Of a DNA stretch of 64,000 nt, positions 26,747 through 34,463 are shown in pieces. Numbering within the stretch: the first letter of the stretch is position 1; each line of letters opens with the position of its first letter. The stretch covers positions 310,001 to 374,000 of the forward strand of contig NZ_QMHQ01000003.1 of NCBI RefSeq assembly GCF_003313325.1, in the 5' to 3' direction. Both the position numbers and the translations under genes were made by a program. The stretch is from Pedobacter namyangjuensis (GTDB lineage: Bacteria; Bacteroidota; Bacteroidia; Sphingobacteriales; Sphingobacteriaceae). The notes beneath the pieces are model-generated. The model saw nothing but the letters and a program-made list of their open reading frames with translations, was not told where the DNA came from and ran no database searches.

Positions 26747-28261
26747 TTACAATTTAGTTATTAACACATAAATTGTTCTTAAACTGGTTATAATCACGAT
26801 GGTTCCCACCATAATCATAATGGTTTTTACATTCAATTTTTTAGTTATATAAGCTCCAAAAGGCGCAGCAATACATCCTCCAATTACCAAACCTGCTATA
26901 ATTTGCCAGTGGGTTAAGCCAATCATGGTAATAAAAGTGATAGAGCTGGCTAACGTTACAAAAAACTCGGTAAGGTTAACCGAACCAATGGTGTAACGCG
27001 GATTTCCACCACGAGAAATAAGCGTTGATGTTACAATCGGCCCCCAGCCACCGCCACCTATAGAGTCTAAAAATGCGCCCACAAAAGCCAGCGGGCCAAC
27101 CCGTTTTAAAGGTTTTACAGTTTTAGCTTTTGCCACCGCTTTTAAAAGTATTTTAACCCCTAAAAACAAAGTATATGCAGACACAATGGGTTTAATAATG
27201 TGGCCGTAGTTTTCTAAAGAAGATAGAATGTAAGCTCCGGCTATTGCCCCTAAAATTCCCGGCAGTAATAATTTTTTAAACAACTTTGTTCTAACGTTGC
27301 CGAACTTTAAATGCATTAAACCAGAAACACCACTGGTAAAAATCTCTGAAGCATGTACACTCGCACTTGCGGCAGCAGGGCTTACCCCAAAAGACAACAG
27401 AAAAGTAGTAGCACTAACGCCATAAGCCATTCCAAGTGCGCCATCAACCAATTGTGCTAAAAACCCTCCAATAATAAAATAAATAATGGTGCTATCAACT
27501 TGAGCTATTACTCCGCTTCCCCAAGCACCTAAAGTTTCAAAAGGGATAAACGAAAAAAAAATGTGCCCAAAAACCATTAGCGCTATTACAGAAACAGTAT
27601 ATATGCTAATTTTTTTAATTGGCCACTGCGGGTCTTCTTGTTTTACCAATGATGCTGTAAGGTGATTTAGTGCGGAAACTTTATGCTTAAAATCACCTTT
27701 AAGTTTGTTCCTAATCAGGTTCAAATTTCCTATCGATTCATCAATTTCTGCTGGAATACCGTCGTTTAAAACCTCCCTTAATCGCTTTGCTAGCGTTGGC
27801 GACTTACCATTTGTAGAAATGGCAATTTTCAAATCTCCTTTTTGCACAATTGAACCTAAGTAGAAATCGCACAATTCTGGTTTATCTGCAAAGTTAACGA
27901 GCAGTCCTTTTTCGTGTGCCTGGGCTCTAATAAACTCGTTTAACAAATTATTGCTTGTGGCTGCAAAAACAATATCTACGTCGCTTAAATCATCAATTTC
28001 AAAAGACTTTTGTTTTCGCTTTAATAATGGAAAATCTAGCGCAAGTTTCTCTATCTCCGGGCTAATGTCTTCGGCAAGCAAGGTAACATCTGCATTGCGA
28101 CTGTTATTTAAAATGGCGGTAAGTTTTTCGAGCGCAACACTTCCCCCACCAATTAATAACGTACGCAAACTATTTAGTTTTATAAAAACCGGAAATAGTT
28201 CGTTCCCTTTCTCCTCCTTCACTAAAGGCGTTAAATCATCTATTTTAGGAGATAGCAACAT
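26747..28261 (-). CDS. Siroheme synthase (Met8-like) domain fused to a TSUP/TauE-SafE transporter
   Basis: A 504-residue two-part protein. Residues 1 to about 200 resemble the precorrin-2 dehydrogenase/sirohydrochlorin ferrochelatase half of CysG and yeast Met8: LIGGGSVALEKL as the NAD site, VFAATSN, NFADKPELCDFYLGSIV with the active-site aspartate region, and ISTNGKSPTLAKRLRE. From about 215 to the end there are roughly eight membrane helices of the TSUP family (GGFLAQLVDGALGMAYG; DSIGGGGWGPIVTSTL), which moves sulfite, sulfate or sulfonates. One frame covers both with no frameshift sign. It overlaps the SUMT gene by 17 bases and abuts cysH. It would join cofactor synthesis and sulfur anion transport. 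Confidence 0.9.
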   Translation of the reverse strand: MLLSPKIDDLTPLVKEEKGNELFPVFIKLNSLRTLLIGGGSVALEKLTAILNNSRNADVTLLAEDISPEIEKLALDFPLLKRKQKSFEIDDLSDVDIVFAATSNNLLNEFIRAQAHEKGLLVNFADKPELCDFYLGSIVQKGDLKIAISTNGKSPTLAKRLREVLNDGIPAEIDESIGNLNLIRNKLKGDFKHKVSALNHLTASLVKQEDPQWPIKKISIYTVSVIALMVFGHIFFSFIPFETLGAWGSGVIAQVDSTIIYFIIGGFLAQLVDGALGMAYGVSATTFLLSFGVSPAAASASVHASEIFTSGVSGLMHLKFGNVRTKLFKKLLLPGILGAIAGAYILSSLENYGHIIKPIVSAYTLFLGVKILLKAVAKAKTVKPLKRVGPLAFVGAFLDSIGGGGWGPIVTSTLISRGGNPRYTIGSVNLTEFFVTLASSITFITMIGLTHWQIIAGLVIGGCIAAPFGAYITKKLNVKTIMIMVGTIVIITSLRTIYVLITKL

Positions 28262-29021
28262 AAGATTTGATTAATGCTTTAAATGATGGATGAAGTGACA
28301 CAACCTCTCCAAAAATTAGCAAAGCTGGCGCTTCTATTTTCTCTTTTATTGCGAGCCCTAAGATTGTATCTACTTTTCCTATTACCAACCGCTCATCGTC
28401 TGATGAACCGTTTTGAATTACCGCAGCAGGTAGATTGTACCTGCCTTCGGTCTTAAAAACCTCAACTATCTCTGGTAGTTTTTTCAACCCCATTAAAATA
28501 ATAACGGTGGCATTAGATTTTGCAGCTTGATAAATATCATCAGATATTGCGCCACTAGAAACCGTGCCGGTTATTACCCAAAAGCTTTCACTTAATCCAC
28601 GGTGGGTGACTGGAATTTGCTGTAAACCCGGAACGCCAATTGAACTAGAAATACCGGGAATTACGCTAACCGGAATATTGTACGAATCTGCAAAATCCAA
28701 TTCTTCATATCCCCTACCAAAAACAAAGGGATCGCCGCCTTTTAAACGTACTACATGACCATAGTTTAAAGCATAATCAACCATTAACTTGTTAATCGCA
28801 TCTTGTCCAAAAGAATGTTCGCCAGAGCGCTTGCCCACGTAAACTTTTATAGCGTTTGTTGGAGCGTGGCTTAACAAGGCTTCATTAGTCAACGCGTCGT
28901 AAAGCACAACATTTGCCGTTTGCAAGGCTTTAACTCCTTTTAAAGTCAGCAAATCCGGATCACCTGGACCAGCACCTAACAAGGTTATTTTTGGTTCTAT
29001 ATGTAAATTTCTCTCTGCCAT
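28245..29021 (-). CDS. cobA: Uroporphyrinogen-III C-methyltransferase
   Basis: A 258-residue SUMT that makes precorrin-2 with two SAM molecules, feeding the Met8-like domain encoded next. Canonical motifs are intact: LGAGPGDPDLLTLKGVKAL, VVRLKGGDPFVFGRG, VTHRGLSESFWVITG and ATVIILMGLKKL. The start codon shares one base with the stop of the sulfite reductase gene, and the end overlaps the fusion gene by 17 bases, so translation is tightly coupled. This is probably the working siroheme enzyme; the paralogue at 19900 is divergent. Confidence 0.94.
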   Translation of the reverse strand: MAERNLHIEPKITLLGAGPGDPDLLTLKGVKALQTANVVLYDALTNEALLSHAPTNAIKVYVGKRSGEHSFGQDAINKLMVDYALNYGHVVRLKGGDPFVFGRGYEELDFADSYNIPVSVIPGISSSIGVPGLQQIPVTHRGLSESFWVITGTVSSGAISDDIYQAAKSNATVIILMGLKKLPEIVEVFKTEGRYNLPAAVIQNGSSDDERLVIGKVDTILGLAIKEKIEAPALLIFGEVVSLHPSFKALIKSYVAIS

Positions 29022-31105
29022 TATACTACTGCCCTTAATACTTTTATTTCCTTCAAAAACTGATTTGCCTCATCAAAATATTGTTTAGCGAAATCTGCAG
29101 ATGGTTCATTTTTATTAATTTGAAGCACCAAATCAGCAAAAGATGTGGCGAAATTAAATTCGCCAGTTGCCACAAAGTGATTATCAAATTCTTTAATTAC
29201 GCCAACTTGCGTGCTACTGTTAATGCCTTTATCTAACAATAAAGACTTTGCAGCATTTACCATTGTACTGTAACTATGGTAAATCGAATCGGCATAAGCA
29301 CCGTTTTGCAAAGCCTCATCTGCCCATCCTAATTTCTCTTCTGCCTCTAATAATAAAGTGGCTACCAAATCAATCACTACGCCGGCACACTCACCTACAC
29401 CAATCGCAGTAACAAAAGTTTCTTCGTGGCCCCAGTCTACAAATTCTTCGGTTTTCAGATTAGTCAAATCGCCCAATGGCTTTAATAACTGATAAAAATG
29501 ATCTTTGCCTTTTCTATCATAATATTGGTGGAAATTCTCATCGGCCAAGTTATTAGCCTTAAAGTCGTTTAACAAGAAGTGCAAAACCTGCGTTGCCCTT
29601 TTTGAAGGCACCTTAATCACTCGTTCGGCAACCCGGCCAACTCCATCGCCTACCGTACCGCCACCTAACATTACCTGTACCGCTGGCACAACTTTGCCCT
29701 CAGCTTTTACAGAACTGCCATGAAAGCCAATTTCTGCCAAACCATGCTGACCGCAAGAATTCATACAACCAGAAATTTTAATTTTGATGTTTTTCTCGTA
29801 GATAAATTCCGGAAAATCCTGATAAATCGTTTCTTCCAAAACTTCGGCCAAGGTCATGCTATTAGATATGCCCAAATTACAAGTATCGGTTCCGGGGCAA
29901 GTAGTAATATCTGCCAAACTATCAAAACCTGCATTGGCAAAGCCGATGTCTGATAAAGCTTTATATAAAGATGGCAAAGCCGATTCCTGAACAAACTTTA
30001 GCAACAAGCCTTGGTTCTGGGTAATGCGGATTTCATCGGCAATAAAAGGTCGCACGGCATTAACAAAAGCCCTTACGTTAACGGTTTTAATATCGCCCAC
30101 TAATACTTTTACGTAAACACCAAATAACCCGCTTTGCTTTTGTTCAAAAACGTTGGTAGCCAACCAATGTTGATAATGATTTTCATTTTCAAGCTTAACA
30201 TCAACATAATTATGGTTAAGCGGATAACTGGGAAGCGGAACAGTAGTTAAATCAATTTTATAAGTTTTTACCTTATTGGCAATTCGTTCCTCGGCAACTA
30301 GCCTTAAAACTTCTTCTAACCCCAATTTTTGCACCAAATATTTCAATCGAGCCTTGTTTCTATTGTTGCGTTCGCCATAGCGATCGAAAACTCGAAGCAC
30401 CGATTCTGTAAATGGGATTAGCTGATCTTCGGGCAGAAAATCGTCAATGGCATTAGCTAGAAATGGTTGCGCACCCAGTCCACCTGCAAATAAGACCTTG
30501 AAACCGCGTTCGCCATTCTCTTTTATTTTAGGGATAAAACCTAAATCGTGTATATAACTGTAGGCCGTATCTTTAGTACTCGAAGAAAAAGAGATTTTAA
30601 TCTTTCTGCCCATTTCTTGGCAAATTGGATTACGCAAAAAGTATGCAAAAACTGCATGCGCATAAGGAGAAACATCAAAAGGCTCGTCGGGGTCAATGCC
30701 AGCTGTTGGCGAAGAGGTAACGTTGCGAACGGTATTTCCGCAGGCTTCTCTTAGGGTAATATCATCTTGCTCTAGCTTTGCCCAAAGCTCTGGTGTTCTA
30801 TCTAAACTCACATAGTGAAGCTGAATATCCTGACGAGTGGTTAAGTGCAAATTGCCACTTCCATATTCATCGGCAATATCTGCAATGCGTAACAATTGTT
30901 TGAAAGTTACCTTACCAAAGGGAAGTTTTATGCGGATCATTTGTACGCCCGGCTGGCGCTGTCCATACACCCCTCTTGCTAAACGCAAACTTCTAAAACG
31001 TTCTTCATGAATTTTCCCAGAACGGAAATCATTAATCTTTTTCTCAAGATCAATTATATCCCGCTCAACAACCGGATTCTCCAATTCTGTTCTAAAACTC
31101 TGCAT
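29021..31105 (-). CDS. Ferredoxin-type sulfite (or nitrite) reductase with a C-terminal HEPN domain
   Basis: A 694-residue siroheme/[4Fe-4S] enzyme that reduces sulfite to sulfide in six electrons. Residues 40-560 hold the two reductase repeats: IRIKLPFGKVTFKQLLRIAD, LTTRQDIQLHYV, and the cluster ligands TCPGTDTCNLG (C-x5-C) and SGCMNSCGQHG (C-x3-C). The last 130 residues or so form a helical HEPN-like tail (ECAGVVIDLVATLLLEAEEK; DSIYHSYSTMVNAAKSLLL). The surrounding cys and siroheme genes favour sulfite over nitrite. It is the first gene of the operon, with the boxed promoter 105 bases upstream. Confidence 0.92.
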   Translation of the reverse strand: MQSFRTELENPVVERDIIDLEKKINDFRSGKIHEERFRSLRLARGVYGQRQPGVQMIRIKLPFGKVTFKQLLRIADIADEYGSGNLHLTTRQDIQLHYVSLDRTPELWAKLEQDDITLREACGNTVRNVTSSPTAGIDPDEPFDVSPYAHAVFAYFLRNPICQEMGRKIKISFSSSTKDTAYSYIHDLGFIPKIKENGERGFKVLFAGGLGAQPFLANAIDDFLPEDQLIPFTESVLRVFDRYGERNNRNKARLKYLVQKLGLEEVLRLVAEERIANKVKTYKIDLTTVPLPSYPLNHNYVDVKLENENHYQHWLATNVFEQKQSGLFGVYVKVLVGDIKTVNVRAFVNAVRPFIADEIRITQNQGLLLKFVQESALPSLYKALSDIGFANAGFDSLADITTCPGTDTCNLGISNSMTLAEVLEETIYQDFPEFIYEKNIKIKISGCMNSCGQHGLAEIGFHGSSVKAEGKVVPAVQVMLGGGTVGDGVGRVAERVIKVPSKRATQVLHFLLNDFKANNLADENFHQYYDRKGKDHFYQLLKPLGDLTNLKTEEFVDWGHEETFVTAIGVGECAGVVIDLVATLLLEAEEKLGWADEALQNGAYADSIYHSYSTMVNAAKSLLLDKGINSSTQVGVIKEFDNHFVATGEFNFATSFADLVLQINKNEPSADFAKQYFDEANQFLKEIKVLRAVV

Positions 31106-31209
31106 ACCAATAATTTGTTTTGTAAAATTGCAAGAGCAAACCTGTTACTTTTGCCATATTTAATTTGCTAACGAGGACAAAAACCCCTTGAAACCAAAAT
31201 AATATTATG

Positions 31210-31241
31210 CAAATATATAAAGTATATAGACTTAGTAGTCT
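31210..31241 (-). promoter_or_regulatory. Promoter with sulfur-regulon box, copy 3 (best)
   Basis: In the gene direction: TAAAATAAAAG, the perfect palindrome AGACT-ACTA-AGTCT (31228-31241), TATATACTT, then the -7 element TATATTTG (31210-31217). The box sits where it could block or replace the -33 contact. The same arrangement occurs at 20721 and 23253. The leader to the ATG is about 95 bases and contains AGCAAA/TTTGCT arms that may fold. Confidence 0.75.
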
Positions 31242-31350
31242 TTTATTTTATATTTTTTTCCCAGACTGAAAATTATAGCTATTTAAAAATGTGCTATGCG
31301 CTCCACCTAGCCAAGATGGGTTGGTGATTATTGCACTGTTTTTATTTAAC

Positions 31351-31451
31351 TAAACGCGATTGGAGTGGAAATACTTTTACCAAGCCCCTTTAGGGGATTT
31401 TAAGGTAAAAGATTTTAACGAAAAGCGGGGCTACCGTAACCGATGCCCCAC
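31351..31451 (+). repeat. Dispersed hairpin repeat, copy F
   Basis: The longest copy. On the plus strand it runs from TAAACGCGATTGGAGTGGAA through the nested core CTTTTACC...CCCCTTTAGGGG...GGTAAAAG to AACGAAAAGCGGGGCTACC, then GATGCCCCAC pairs back. It lies between the Rrf2 stop and the sulfite reductase promoter. Confidence 0.8.
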
Positions 31452-31482
31452 TGAAAATGCTTTTCTAATTATATTTATGCGC

Positions 31483-31920
31483 TTAGTTTAAGTCGACTGA
31501 GGAATTTTCTCTTTCGATTATGTTTGCGATACTGGTTTCGCCTAATACTTTAAGCGATGCATCTCTAACATCTATAAAGGCTTTTCTAATACCACACGTT
31601 ACTTCGTCGTGGCACTCGTCACATTTATGGTAAAACTTAATACTAGCACAAGGTACCATGGCAATAGGGCCATCGGTAATGCGTAAGATATCGACCAAGA
31701 AAATTTCTTCTGGTTTTTTATTTAAGCTATAACCGCCACCGGCACCTTTTTTACTGTATAGGTAACCTGCATTACGTAAATCGAGCAGAATTTGTTCTAA
31801 GAATTTTTTAGGAATATGCTCTTCTTCGGCAATACGAGCAATTTGCATTGGGGGTTGGTCTATGTTTTTTCCCAATATTACCAATGCCTTGATAGCGTAC
31901 TTTGTTTTCTTTGATAGCAT
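31483..31920 (-). CDS. Rrf2-family transcriptional regulator
   Basis: A 145-residue winged-helix regulator; I start at the ATG at 31920 (MLSKKTKYAIKALVIL), since only a TTG lies further up. DNA-binding helix region is PMQIARIAEEEHIPKKFLEQIL and the wing is YLYSKKGAGGGYSL. Three cysteines in CDECHDEVTC plus one in VPCASI could hold an Fe-S cluster or sense thiols; similar sets occur in IscR and related members. CymR, a relative, controls cysteine synthesis in Firmicutes. Lying 377 bases upstream of the sulfur operon, it is the best candidate to bind the palindromic boxes. Confidence 0.9.
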   Translation of the reverse strand: MLSKKTKYAIKALVILGKNIDQPPMQIARIAEEEHIPKKFLEQILLDLRNAGYLYSKKGAGGGYSLNKKPEEIFLVDILRITDGPIAMVPCASIKFYHKCDECHDEVTCGIRKAFIDVRDASLKVLGETSIANIIERENSSVDLN

Positions 31921-31976
31921 ATACAACAAAGCTAATAAAAATTTGGAAGATGTATAACAGCCACAAAAATTTCAAT

Positions 31977-32017
31977 GTTTCCTCTTCAATTGATCTTATG
32001 CCAATTGAGGAGGAAAC
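31977..32017. terminator. Long inverted repeat between hydroxyproline operon and Rrf2 gene
   Basis: Arms GTTTCCTCTTCAATTG and CAATTGAGGAGGAAAC pair over 16 positions with one G-T or mismatch, around a 9-base loop. It lies 44 bases past the stop of the FAD oxidoreductase and 57 bases before the Rrf2 ATG. It could end the hydroxyproline transcript or be an Rrf2 leader structure; the T-run after it is short. Confidence 0.55.
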
Positions 32018-32061
32018 AAATAAAACGTACAAAGATGTACGGAGAGAGCGGCATTAGTATT

Positions 32062-33339
32062 TTAGTTGAATCTTTCTGGGTTGTACATGCCAATACTGGT
32101 ACTTAAGTTTTGACCGTTGGCTAACTCTGCTACTAATTTGCCGGTTGCGGGCGCAAGACTTACCCCCATCATTCCGTGGCCACCTGCAATAATTAAATTG
32201 TTTAATTTTTGGCTGTAACCTAAATACGGCAATCCGTCTGGCGAGCAAGGCCTAAAGCCGTACCAAATTTTGTCTACTGCCGGTATAGCAACCTGATGCT
32301 CTGGATAATATTGCGGAATGGAGTTTACAATCCCTTCTACCCTATTCATATTAACCTTATTATTCATTGGCGCAATTTCCATTGTTCCACCAAATCTTAC
32401 TTGGCCGTTCATTGGTGTTACTGCAACCCTTGCCTCTAATAGTAATGAGGGATGAATGATTTTCTTTTCAGGCTCTACCATAAAAGAATAACCTTTACCC
32501 GGCATTACCGGAATACTTAATCCGGCTTTTTTAGCAATTTCTGGCAACCAAGCGCCACCTGTCATTACCACTAAATCTGCGTTATAACTTGCTTTTTCGG
32601 TGGTTAAGGAAGTAATTTTTCCGTTTTCTGTTTTAAAGCCTGTTACTTTACAATTGGTTTCTATATCGGCACCATTTTGTTTTAAATAACTTACCAATTG
32701 TTTAACCAAATCATTTGGATAGAGGTGTGCATCGCAACGATAATGCACAGAACCTAAAACATCTAAAGCGGTATGTGGCTCTAAATCTTGTGTTTGTTTT
32801 GCATTTAAAGGTTCTACATCTAAACCCAATTGTTGCGCCTTTTTGGCTAAATGAATTTCTTCCTCGCCTGTTGGTTTTGTTTTGTACAGCATTAATATGC
32901 CCTTTTTCTCCAAACCAAAATTTAACTCGGGTTGTGCAGCCAAATCATCATACAATTGCTTGCTTAGCAAATGTAAATCTCTTAATGGCTGTGCAGATGC
33001 ATCAACATGTTTATCGTTGGCATACTTCCAAAACTTTAATCCCCAAGAAATTAATGAGGAGTTTAGTGCAGGTTTAACATAAAATGGACTTTTGCTGTCG
33101 AACATCCATTTTATGCCTTTGCTAATCATGCCCGGTGCGGCCAAGGGCACAAAGTGACTAGGAACAATCATGCCAGCATTACCCGAAGAGCAGTTGTTAA
33201 ATAAATCGCCTTGCTCTAAAATAGTAACTTTAAAGCCTTCTTTTTGTAAATAGTAGGCACTGCAAAGACCAATTATACCACCACCAATAATGGTTACGTT
33301 GCCTTTAGATGAAGATTGGTTCACTGGTTTATCAGTCAT
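32062..33339 (-). CDS. FAD-dependent D-amino-acid dehydrogenase, probably for cis-4-hydroxy-D-proline
   Basis: A 425-residue DadA-like flavoprotein. The FAD site is VTIIGGGIIGLCSAYYLQ near the N-terminus, with GNAGMIVPSH, LVVMTGGAWLPEIA and the C-terminal PDGLPYLGYS and IAGGHGMMGVSLAP segments of the family. No signal peptide or membrane helix is seen. From its operon partners (hydroxyproline epimerase, deaminase and semialdehyde dehydrogenase) it should oxidise cis-4-hydroxy-D-proline to pyrroline-4-hydroxy-2-carboxylate. It is the last gene of the operon, 125 bases after the epimerase. Confidence 0.88.
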   Translation of the reverse strand: MTDKPVNQSSSKGNVTIIGGGIIGLCSAYYLQKEGFKVTILEQGDLFNNCSSGNAGMIVPSHFVPLAAPGMISKGIKWMFDSKSPFYVKPALNSSLISWGLKFWKYANDKHVDASAQPLRDLHLLSKQLYDDLAAQPELNFGLEKKGILMLYKTKPTGEEEIHLAKKAQQLGLDVEPLNAKQTQDLEPHTALDVLGSVHYRCDAHLYPNDLVKQLVSYLKQNGADIETNCKVTGFKTENGKITSLTTEKASYNADLVVMTGGAWLPEIAKKAGLSIPVMPGKGYSFMVEPEKKIIHPSLLLEARVAVTPMNGQVRFGGTMEIAPMNNKVNMNRVEGIVNSIPQYYPEHQVAIPAVDKIWYGFRPCSPDGLPYLGYSQKLNNLIIAGGHGMMGVSLAPATGKLVAELANGQNLSTSIGMYNPERFN

Positions 33340-33464
33340 TTGTTCATTAAATTATTCCGTTTGCTTAGCTTACGGAAAAATGATTATAAGTTTAATATTT
33401 TTTGATCCATCGACAAGCTCAGGATAAAAGTGCTTTCTGGCTGCGCTCTTAAGCTTTCAGCTTT

Positions 33465-34463
33465 TTAAATTACCTGAAAGCCATGCGCATATGGATCATC
33501 ATCATCAATAAAAATGGTATTGTAGCCTGTAACCATTGCCCAACCTTCTATGCCTGGAACAATTGCCGGCTTGCCTCCTATTGTGGTTTCTTCTTCAATA
33601 GTGCCTATAAACTTAGAACCAATGATGCTTTCGTGTATAAATTTATCGCCTTTTTTTAGTTTTCCTTTAGCATACCATTGGGCCATACGGGCTGAAGTGC
33701 CGGTTCCGCAAGGCGAACGATCTATTGCCTTATCACCATAAAAAACAGCGTTACGGGCAGTAGCTTCTTCAGAAAGCGTTGCGCCAGCCCATAAAAAATG
33801 ACTTAAGCCATTAATGTTTTCATCTTCTGGATGAACGAAAGTATACTTCTCATTCATCTGTTTACGACAAGCCCTGCTCCAACTGATTAATTGATCTGCT
33901 GTGTAATGCTCTAGGCCTTTAAAGTTTTCTTGCGGATCTACTATGGCATAAAAATTACCACCGTAAGCTACATCAACCGTAATTTTACCTAAATCTGGGC
34001 AATCAACTTCAAGTGATTCGGCAGCTAAATATGATTTTATGTTAATCAATTTAACCGATTTTACCTTTTTGCCTTCTTGCTGATATTCTACCAACACTAA
34101 ACCAGCTGGAGTTTCTAACCTTAGTTTACCAGGAACTTTAGGTATAATTAATCCTTCTTCGATAGCGATAGTTACCGTACCGATGGTTCCGTGTCCGCAC
34201 ATAGGCAAACATCCACTGGTTTCTATATAAAGTACGCCAATATCATTTGTTGGGTCTACTGGCGGATATAAAATACTGCCACTCATCATATCGTGTCCGC
34301 GAGGCTCGAACATTAAGCCTTTGCGAATCCAATCGTATTCTTTTAGAAAATGCAACCTGCGCTCCATCATGCTGTTGCCCTGCAACAATGGTCCGCCACC
34401 GGCCACAACACGCACCGGATTGCCACAAGTATGCGCATCTATACAGCTGAAAGTCTTTTTCAT
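33465..34463 (-). CDS. 4-hydroxyproline 2-epimerase (proline racemase family)
   Basis: A 332-residue cofactor-free epimerase. Both catalytic cysteines are present: MCGHGTIGTV (about residue 91) and DRSPCGTGTSAR (about residue 254), so it is an epimerase or racemase and not the Thr-containing dehydratase type. It should convert trans-4-hydroxy-L-proline to cis-4-hydroxy-D-proline as the first step of the pathway. The ATG shares a base with the stop of the aldehyde dehydrogenase upstream, indicating coupled translation. Confidence 0.92.
   Translation of the reverse strand: MKKTFSCIDAHTCGNPVRVVAGGGPLLQGNSMMERRLHFLKEYDWIRKGLMFEPRGHDMMSGSILYPPVDPTNDIGVLYIETSGCLPMCGHGTIGTVTIAIEEGLIIPKVPGKLRLETPAGLVLVEYQQEGKKVKSVKLINIKSYLAAESLEVDCPDLGKITVDVAYGGNFYAIVDPQENFKGLEHYTADQLISWSRACRKQMNEKYTFVHPEDENINGLSHFLWAGATLSEEATARNAVFYGDKAIDRSPCGTGTSARMAQWYAKGKLKKGDKFIHESIIGSKFIGTIEEETTIGGKPAIVPGIEGWAMVTGYNTIFIDDDDPYAHGFQVI

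Noticed and set aside
31106..31205. SAM or other riboswitch in the sulfite reductase leader
   Set aside because: AGCAAA/TTTGCT arms exist, but no known riboswitch core motif could be recognised.
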